From positions 38,971,039 through 39,035,038 of the forward strand of contig OZ020487.1 of NCBI GenBank assembly GCA_963971405.1: DNA of 64,000 bases. Reading direction: 5' to 3'. The translations under genes were made by a program, and so were the position numbers. The notes under the pieces are model-generated. The model was not told where the DNA came from and did no database searches. It worked only from the letters and a program-made list of their open reading frames with translations. Shown piece by piece: positions 57,150 through 64,000 of the stretch. The stretch comes from Psococerastis gibbosa. Its lineage: Eukaryota; Arthropoda; Insecta; Psocodea; Psocidae. The stretch's first letter is position 1. Every line of letters begins with the position of its first letter.

Positions 57150-59526
57150 CTGAAATAAATAAAAAATACATTGTAGCCTATATACAGTAGGTACCGTTTG
57201 GAATCATGGGCAAGCCAGAATTTAAAGACCTCCGATGATATAGTTGGTAGCTTTATTATTTATTAATTATTTATCGGCATCGATGGCAAGGTGATAGAAT
57301 GTTTGTATACTTTGTATACTTGTAAGACTATACAAACCATCCAATCGGAGACGTATCGTGGCGACTGTAGAGTTCATCATATCGGATAGGTACGGTACTT
57401 ACATTCATTGAATTATTCATAATTATAACACTAAAGTAGGTATTATAACATGCTTTCTGAAATTAATGTACGGTATATAGGCTACTAGATTGGTGTTTTT
57501 TTTGGTATGGTCAGGTAGTTTGAAATAGAAACCAAGTTAACTTTGTAGAAGCGAAACACTAAAAAATTAACTTTAAAAGTTTTTTTATTTTGCAATTGGA
57601 ATTATTATTCCTCAAATAAAGTAAGTTAAGTCAGTCCGATGGTGCTTTTACCCCCGAAACTGCTGTCACTTTTTACTTAAATGTGGAATGAACACAAAAT
57701 AAATAGACTTTTAAAGTTAATTTTACATTGAATTAGAAATTTTGGAATGAAAATACTTTGAGGGACCATCAATTTAACGAAATGAAACACTGAATAGCCT
57801 AGAGTTGCCCTATTGTACTCTGAAAGACCACTGTGTTCGTTCCATGACAACGGCATACACACATTAATATATTCCAGCATTAAAATAAGCCTTAATTCCT
57901 TAATTTGCTTGTCAAGTACCAAGTAAAGTAAATTGTAAATATATATTCTATGTCAAGAACTGATCATTTCGAAGCCTTCCTAACGTTTACTGAAATTATT
58001 ACGAAATCATTGACACATACAGGTACTTTTAATTGGATTAAATTAAAGAAAATAACTTACTAAGTATGATATTCTAAATATTTGACTTAATTTAATTACC
58101 CGCTACAGGCGGTTCGTAGTTCGTACTAAACGGTGGTTTCAAAATTCAGTCCCTTTGTAATAAAGAAATTATTGCCATATGTAAACATTCACCGAAACAG
58201 GTAACTTTCATGTTTCTACTGTCATTAACGTGTTCGTAAAAGAGCAAATGTGGCTCTATCAATCCACGCAATGGCAATCACGAATCTGAATTGTATAGAT
58301 TAAATGCACCCGTGCTTTTATTAAATGTTCACCCTAAGTGTTTACCTTGAAAATGCTTATAATAATCTCCAATCCCCCCCCCCCCTATTACGCACTCGAA
58401 TTCGTTTCAATAAATGAGGAGCATCTAGAACTGTATTGTACAAATAAAAACAATTATAATTATTAAGCTGGTGGTATCAATGAAATCGTCGCATTGCCTG
58501 CTACAAAGAAATCCAATAAAAAGTTTAAAGCGATTCCTATATTATTATGTAAGAATATTAAATTAAATATTACATACCATGGCCATAATGTAATAAAAGC
58601 ATTCAGATTTTAGAAGTTTTTTGCCTCTCCTGCATTTGCAGTTTCAAGTGGCAAATCGCCTTTTGCATACATACTCCTCAAATACATTTGGTTCTAAGGC
58701 GCCCATTCCACATACGTACAACGTCAATGAAAATTATGAAATTGAAGGTGGTAGCAGACATTAAAGACATACTAAAAATTCTGCTACCACCTTCAATTTC
58801 ATAATTTTCATTGACGTTGTACGTATATGGAATACCCGCCTTAGGTGCCCATTCCACATACGTACAACGTCAATGAAAATTATGAAATTGAAGGGCATTT
58901 CAATTTTACTCTATGCCATTGTTAAAATTGATCAATGATCAATTGATAATAGAGTAAAATCACAAATAATGAAACAAACAATCTAAAATTAAAAAATGGC
59001 GTCATGAGATATGACAAGTACAACTATTTTAATTGATTTATCTAAAAAGAAAGCATTTCTGTATAAAAATTATAATAAGGATTAAATAATAAGGCGACGA
59101 AGAAAACAAATACAATTTCAAGAAACAAATTTCAAAAATTTGGCGCATACGCTTCAATTGGAAATTGTCAATTTTTGAAAAACATATGGAATGGTCCCAT
59201 CAATGAGAAATTGAAATGTCCTTCAATTTCATAATTTTCATTGACGTTGTACGTATGTGGAATGGGCGCCTAAGAAAATTGGAAAGGCGCTTATTCCACC
59301 GACGTCAATAGTCAAAATATTGCTGATATTGACGTGGTAGCAGACATTTTTACACTGTCTTTAATGTCTGCTACCACGTCAATAGTGGTTATTGACGTCG
59401 GTGGAATAAGCGCCTGTACAATGCCTAAATTCAGATTCAAATACTTCAACATAAGCATTCCAAACACTTTTTTGATCGAATAAATATTAGAGTGTGTGAT
59501 TTTTTTTTACTTACCCGTACCCTCAT
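56775..59526 (-). CDS. Secreted proline-rich cuticle-like protein, two coding exons
   Basis: Exon 1 is 59526-59515 (MRVR, GTAAGT donor) and exon 2 is 57149-56775 (TTATTTCAG acceptor), giving 128 residues. Seen: signal peptide MRVRIFLVTFCAAALA; a Ser/His-rich pro-segment; dibasic KR at 45-46 followed by GILAAGYP; then a Pro/Phe/Tyr-rich mature part (FFPYPAVRP, FPSYYPVRYP). There is no chitin-binding R&R domain. It has the same gene architecture and KRGIL site as the other two secreted genes. It could be cuticular or a processed peptide precursor. Intron 1 contains three hairpin MITEs. Confidence 0.8.
57150..58697. other. Intron 1 of cuticle-like gene 3, proximal part
   Basis: AT-rich intronic DNA with a C-run at ~58375. 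No gene or element recognised. Confidence 0.45.
58698..58840. mobile_element. Hairpin MITE (arm type E)
   Basis: GGCGCCCATTCCACATACGT and its inverse. Near-perfect arms contain GACGTTGTACGTA/CAACGTCAATG and GGTGGTAGCAGACATT, with a ~20 bp loop. Confidence 0.85.
58844..59270. mobile_element. Chimeric hairpin MITE (type E arms, type D core)
   Basis: The ends GGTGCCCATTCCACATACGT match the type E neighbour, but the core has AAAAAATGGCGTCATGAGAT as in type D elements. GGTAGCAGACAT is absent. It shares its TTA border with 58698-58840. Confidence 0.83.
59286..59414. mobile_element. Hairpin MITE (arm type A)
   Basis: GGCGCTTATTCCACCGACGT mirrored; GACGTGGTAGCAGACATTTT in both arms. It lies 100 bp downstream of exon 1 of cuticle-like gene 3. 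Confidence 0.86.
59515..59526 (-). CDS. Cuticle-like gene 3, coding exon 1 (4 codons)
   Basis: ATG AGG GTA CGG then GTAAGT. It joins in phase 0 to IFLVTFCAAALA and lies 31 nt after an initiator-TATA pair at proper spacing. Confidence 0.8.
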
Positions 59527-59554
59527 TGTCCAGATCCTATTCAATTCTGACAGC

Positions 59555-59583
59555 ACTGATTAACGAACTAAACAATAAATATA
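59555..59583 (-). promoter_or_regulatory. Core promoter of cuticle-like gene 3 (TATA + TCAGT initiator)
   Basis: TATATTTA (59583-59576) is followed at 26 bp by TCAGT (59559-59555), the arthropod initiator. This gives a 5' UTR of about 31 nt before the ATG. Confidence 0.7.
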
Positions 59584-59599
59584 GGCTACCACCACCTAC

Positions 59600-59978
59600 A
59601 TGATATGTGTCGCCAATACAGGAAGATTCAATGTTAGACAATACCTACACCTGATGTGCATCACAATTTACTATTTGGCACGACACTGGGCCCATACCTT
59701 TGCCCTTATTAAGTCTAGTGCTAACTATTGCGAAGTTTTATTACTCTGTTACCATACTAGTAGGTTATTTGGTTCTTTGCCTTAATGAGTACAACTGGTG
59801 TCAAAACAGTATGGCACATGCAATATAATATGCCAATAACGAGGTCCGATCCAATAAAGTAGGTAATCAGTAGCATATTTGCTTCAAGAGTAGAAGGTAG
59901 AAGCAGAAATTAAAGGTATTCATAGATAGACTTTTATAGGCTATATCGTTATTTGTTCCACTATACCTGTAAACATTC
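59600..59978. other. Upstream of cuticle-like gene 3
   Basis: Likely 5' regulatory DNA beyond the TATA box. No specific site recognised. Confidence 0.4.
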
Positions 59979-60672
59979 AGTGCCGGATTAACCCCTGGGG
60001 GGGAGGGCGGTGGCACAAGATATGGGGGGGCCGTGGGTGCAAACCAGAGGCGGACGAGGGGGTCCCAGACAGAGGCGGTCCCAGACCTCATAAAAGGGGG
60101 AGGCACTTGTCAGTGGCGTAACGATAGGTTTTCGAAGGTGTGGTATAATTTGGTGCCTCTGCAGTCGGCACCCATTTTCTTAAAAGTTGCTCAGGAGACA
60201 GAGGGCTGAAATATTGGGGTTTTCCACATTTTGAGAGCAAGAAAGCTTGCCAACATATTACAAAGAATCAATACAATTATGGACAAGGGGGTCCGGGGGT
60301 CTCCCCCGGGAGAATTTTTTTGAAAAATAGGGCTGCAATAGTGAGGTTTTGCGCATTTTGAGTGCTGTAACACTTAGATTTTAGAGGCAAAGAATATAAC
60401 TGCCTTCCAAAGGGGGGAGGGGGGCGATAGCAGGTCGCTTCGTCAGCCCCTGGTGCAAGTTGCAACCTCCTCTAAAATTCATAAATCTACCTACCAGCAT
60501 TGCAGAAAGAAAAAATAATAATAACACTACTTCCCGCCAATTTCAAAACTTTTAAATTCTAATTTTTTATATTTTAATCTTAAAATATCTCATTCTGGGG
60601 GGCCGGAATTTTAGGCATTTCTGGGGGGCCGGGGGCCTGTGCCCCAAGTGCCCATGGGTTAATCCAGCACTG
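59979..60672. mobile_element. hAT-like composite element with G/C tracts
   Basis: CAGTGCCGGATTAACCC at the left is mirrored by GGGTTAATCCAGCACTG at the right; flanks TAAACATT and TATACTTT agree 6/8. Two more G-tract end sequences (CAGAGGCGGACG near 60046 and CAGTGGCGTAACG at 60111) lie inside, suggesting nested insertions. Confidence 0.7.
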
Positions 60673-60767
60673 TATACTTTATGAATTCCGCTGAAACATT
60701 TGACTGTACATGGAAGGGTGTATAATGTACATACTGTCGTTAACATCAGAGTGGAGAGAGGGCTGAT

Positions 60768-60880
60768 GGCTGATGAAATAGATTCAGGTGCTACTGTAGA
60801 CTGGAGATGTTGACGAAACGTTTGGAAGTTCGCATTCAGATCGACCACGGCCCATCAGCCTGAATTCTATTGTTTCATCA
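60768..60880. mobile_element. Foldback element, internally deleted
   Basis: TGATGAAATAGATTCAGG mirrored by CCTGAATTCTATTGTTTCAT. GTTGACGAAACGTTTGGAAG identifies the family. Confidence 0.72.
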
Positions 60881-61373
60881 TCAGTGAAAACCTTTCAAAT
60901 TGCAGTATACATATTGAGCGGATAGTATTGATATCTGAAATTTGTCGGGTTTTGTAGTGTTGTACGTTGTCGGTATACTATGTTATAGGTTTAAGTTATT
61001 TAGACGCATTTTGTATTCAAAATGAATCAATAAAAATATTTTCTACTCTGCTATTTTTTTCTATTATAAATTCGATCACAACTTTTATGACGATTTCATT
61101 GGATATTAACCCCAAGGTTTTAGCCTTAGCATCCACGAATAACCCATGTACTAAACTGAACTGCAAAAATATCTATTTGCAAGATGTTGTCAAATTTATT
61201 GTTATTGTTGCAATAATCCGGTTTAACTGTGTCAGGTGTCCGGGATTTCTCAAACCCTATATTGGCATTTCTGGTTCAATGCCTTCAATTTTATCAGTTT
61301 CCCTGTAGATTATTGGTAAAACAGACCGATCAGTATTATAATGTACTGTCCATAGCGTATTGCCGCTCGATCG
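60881..61373. other. Anonymous stretch
   Basis: The plus ORF at 60967-61308 (113 codons) is AT-rich and matches no family I know. Not called. Confidence 0.35.
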
Positions 61374-61382
61374 GACCATTTA

Positions 61383-61607
61383 AATAAATAATAAATAAAT
61401 AAGGACTTTTTATTGTTCCTATTACTAAGCCAGCCTAGCGGAGTTAGGGCTATAAAGCCCTCTCTTACACTCAACAAGGAAGGCCAGGGACCGCCTGCTA
61501 TACATGCCCTCCGAAGCATGGCCAGAAAATGTAGCCAGTGTGGGACTCGAACCAACAACCTTTTGGGTGAATGTCAGAGTCCGTACCACTGCGCTACATG
61601 TCCTGAC
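61383..61607 (-). mobile_element. Full-length tRNA-derived SINE with exact target duplication
   Basis: The 9-bp GACCATTTA lies at 61374-61382 and 61608-61616. On the minus strand: head GTCAGGACATGTAGCGCAGT with A box, B box GGTTCGAGTCC, body, GGCTTAGTAATAG and TTATTTATTTA tail. Reference copy for the family. Confidence 0.9.
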
Positions 61608-61657
61608 GACCATTTAGGCATTTTTGCAGTTAGTACACGAAGACCCTCCCTGTTTAT

Positions 61658-62475
61658 TGCTTTCCAATTTATACGTAGGATAAGGAAAGCTATGTGACGG
61701 TCGAAATTTTCGATTCCGAGATTTCAATGGATTTACACGTATTAAGGTCCCAGGAACCCAAAAAAGTGGTTTTTACGAAATGTCTGTCTGTTCGTTGATT
61801 TCCGGGCAAACTACTCGGTCGATTTTGATGAAATTCGGAATGTATAAGTTCACAAAAATCATACCTCGGGACCACTTTTTTTATTTGGGGCTAACTCAAT
61901 TTGGGGGGGTTTTATTCTCAAAAAACTCCAAAAAAACGTATAAAATAATTATTTCTCAAAAACGGCTCCAACGATTTCTTTTAAATTCACATATATTGTA
62001 GTCGTTATTAATGTTGACAAAATGCAGGGGGTCGCTTGCCCCTTGATAGTTTGCTTCTGGGGGTAAAAAAATATAAATAACTAAATTTTAATAAAAAATG
62101 ACTAAAAAATATTTTTTCTGCAAAACCTTTCTATCGATGATTTCTACCTTCAGGCATATTTTGGGTGTTAAATTGAGTAACGAAACGGGACAGGTTGCTT
62201 TCCCAAAAAAATATTTAGTTTTGTGCAAAAAATGATAGAAAATTCGCGCTCAAATGCATTGCGTGCCCTGCCATTATTGTTGTGTGGTAATGTGTTGGTC
62301 TGACCTATCTAGAATTTATCTCACCTCCAGTGACGTCAGGTGGACAACCCCCCCCCCCCCCTCCCTCGAGATATCGGAAATTTAACCATAGAAAAATTAT
62401 TTACCATGAAATTACTCATTTCCTCCATCTACTAATTGATAAATTGGAAAGCATGTTCGAGTAAGCTCGGACCGG
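61658..62475 (+). mobile_element. TGCTTTCCAATTTA-family element, full length
   Basis: TGCTTTCCAATTTA at 61659 is mirrored by TAAATTGGAAAGCA at ~62460. It carries GATTTTGATGAAATTCGG and the GGGTCGCTTGCCCCTTGATA block. No protein. Most complete of four copies. Confidence 0.82.
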
Positions 62476-62780
62476 TTCTTTTAATCTGGTTCAAGAGTTA
62501 CCTATCATTATCATTATTGCTCAAGCTGAAGACAATTTTGGAAAAAAAATATGCCCAAGTAATTGCGTAATTGGCTATGGGCTAATTTCAGATTGCAGCA
62601 ACAACCTGATAACTTTTCCAGCTCCTCTACAGTCCACAAACGCAATACCTATTTTCAATCACTTCTTCTTCTTCTACAAGTTACCAAGTTACAGCCGGCA
62701 GGCTGGTTGGTAGCAACATGGGGCATCGAGGCCTACACTCCTCTCGATCCTAGCACGTCCTCCTCACTATGTATTGGCCC

Positions 62781-62961
62781 CAAGGCCGTAGCCAGGATTT
62801 TTTTTTGGGGGGGGGGGGTCAGAAATTTCATTTGATATTATCGTACATAGTAGTTTTTATTTTTCCTCTCAAAATCCGATTCTATCTAGTGTCAAGCCAT
62901 TTCATTTGGGGGGGGGGGTTCGAACCCCCATGAACCCCCCTTGGCCTTGGCTACGGCCTTG
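62781..62961. mobile_element. hAT-like element with exact 8-bp duplication
   Basis: CAAGGCCGTAGCCAGG and the inverse of CCTTGGCTACGGCCTTG, flanked by ATTGGCCC at 62773-62780 and 62962-62969. A G-run follows each half. 181 bp, no transposase. Confidence 0.9.
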
Positions 62962-62974
62962 ATTGGCCCCTACA

Positions 62975-63183
62975 TCACCCATCACGTGCTGTAGATACTC
63001 CTTTCTCGGGCGGGCAGGTCGGTTGACGCCTTCTACGGATCTCTCTATAAGGCAGCTTACGAAGTTCTCGTGCCGAAGCAAATGTCCAATCCAGTGAGCT
63101 CTTCTTGTACTTATCGATGCAACCAGAGTTTTGCTTTCGCTTATTACGGTTAGAACCTCATCATTTGTAACATGGGCTTGCAC
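62975..63183 (-). pseudogene. RTE-like LINE C-terminal fragment
   Basis: STRRAHWIGHLLRHENFVSC, IERSVEGVNRPARPRKEYLQ and HVMGDVG match the WIGHxLRH..LIExxVEG.R.RGRPR.xYL ending of LINE ORF2. The insertion at 62781-62961 sits at its 3' edge. Confidence 0.82.
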
Positions 63184-64000
63184 TTACATTGCTAATAATT
63201 TTAACATTGTAAGCTGACTATATACCGTAGTTCAGTGTGGTCGCAGGTACTTGTGCGAGTCTCTACACACCTTGCGATCGGAGTCATGTCGTACCTCGAC
63301 ACAGGTTCATCTGATACATTCATTAAATTGTTTGTACGCGATTGACCCTTTCTTTCTTTAGATGTTAGATGCTAGATTCATGAATCCTAATTTTAATAGA
63401 TGCCGGTAGCGGAAAAACAGAGATGAATGAGCAAATAAACTTCGGTCCAATAAGATTGTAGGTATTCAGGTTTGTCTTGACCATGCAATAAAGCTGTCAA
63501 GTTAAATTAGAACTCTAACTGTTAACTATGCCAATACAACATATTTCAATAAATTGGTAGTTAAATGTAACAGACAACATGAAAACAAGGGCTATAATTT
63601 GACCATGACGAAATAAATGACCCAAAACTTTCAATTGTTCCAGTATTTGATCTGAATAACCTAGGCCTACTAACTCTACAGACTTCTTGCATTAGAGACA
63701 GGGACAGTCATTTTGTACAGGTTGTGCTCGAACATTTTTTGGCTGTAATTGATTAGCCTAGAATAGTTTGAGATAGGTTGATGCGTAATGCAGTTCATCA
63801 CCTCGGGGGGCAGGAACTCTAGCGCGACTGTCGGTCGCGACCATGACATAATGCGGCCTAGTGACCAGACCTGTATATGTACGCGGAGGCCTGCCATAGA
63901 TTAGTCTAGAGTAGACACCCGGTTGGATCGGACGAAAGTAAAATTGGATCAGATTCGCATCAGAAACGAGTACTTGGTGACGTTACCAGCTGTTTAACTC
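63184..64000. other. Anonymous stretch at window edge
   Basis: 63240-63320 resembles 33800-33880 (inverse). No gene recognised. Confidence 0.4.

Noticed and set aside
60967-61308. 113-codon AT-rich ORF with hydrophobic start
   Set aside because: Composition follows the background, no family recognised and no promoter context.
61413-61697. 94-codon plus ORF and a 62-codon minus ORF
   Set aside because: Both are readings of the SINE; related ORFs recur in other SINE copies.

Overview
This window looks like nuclear DNA of an arthropod, most likely an insect. It is AT-rich with spliced genes. Three secreted, glycine- or proline-rich cuticle-type genes have an intron after codon 4 of the signal peptide, as insect cuticular genes often do. 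Intergenic and intronic DNA is packed with MITEs, tRNA-derived SINEs and decayed LINEs. I cannot name the species from sequence alone; a hemipteran-like genome is a guess.

Genes. (1) SPRTN (Spartan), a DNA-protein crosslink protease, lies on the minus strand at 9229-3841. Four coding exons join cleanly into a 451-residue protein with a SprT zinc-protease domain and three C-terminal UBZ4-type zinc fingers. (2) SLC25A21, the mitochondrial 2-oxodicarboxylate carrier, lies on the plus strand at 10160-17872. Six exons join into a 311-residue protein with three mitochondrial-carrier repeats. These two housekeeping genes are divergent and share a ~930 bp upstream region. (3) Three minus-strand genes at 21987-19430, 40723-37976 and 59526-56775 encode small secreted structural (cuticle-like) proteins. 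Each has a 12-nucleotide coding first exon, a phase-0 intron, a hydrophobic signal core and a KRG(V/I)L dibasic site. They look like distant paralogues spread over 40 kb. Other ORFs longer than 60 codons are mobile-element remnants, repeat shadows or unrecognised.

Region by region. 1-3600: nested and single hairpin MITEs. 3841-9229: SPRTN, whose introns hold a mariner relic, an inverted pair of palindromic MITEs and a LINE fragment. 9230-10159: divergent promoter region. 10160-17872: SLC25A21, whose introns hold an RNase H relic, several TIR elements and a hAT-like element. 17900-37000: repeat-rich DNA around cuticle-like gene 1. 37900-40800: cuticle-like gene 2. 41000-56500: very dense mobile elements (hAT-like elements with G-tracts, a ~0.8-0.9 kb TIR family, SINEs, LINEs, tRNA-like foldbacks). 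56775-59590: cuticle-like gene 3 with three hairpin MITEs in its first intron. 60000-64000: more hAT-like, TIR, SINE and RTE-like remnants.

The least conventional signal is a modular superfamily of long hairpin elements. Their ends read GGCG(C/G)..ATTCCAC. Most copies carry the same internal word GTGGTAGCAGACAT in both arms, although the rest of the arms differ. Also notable are short TIR elements that enclose tRNA-like sequences, and a pair of inverted palindromic MITEs that flank exactly one SPRTN exon.
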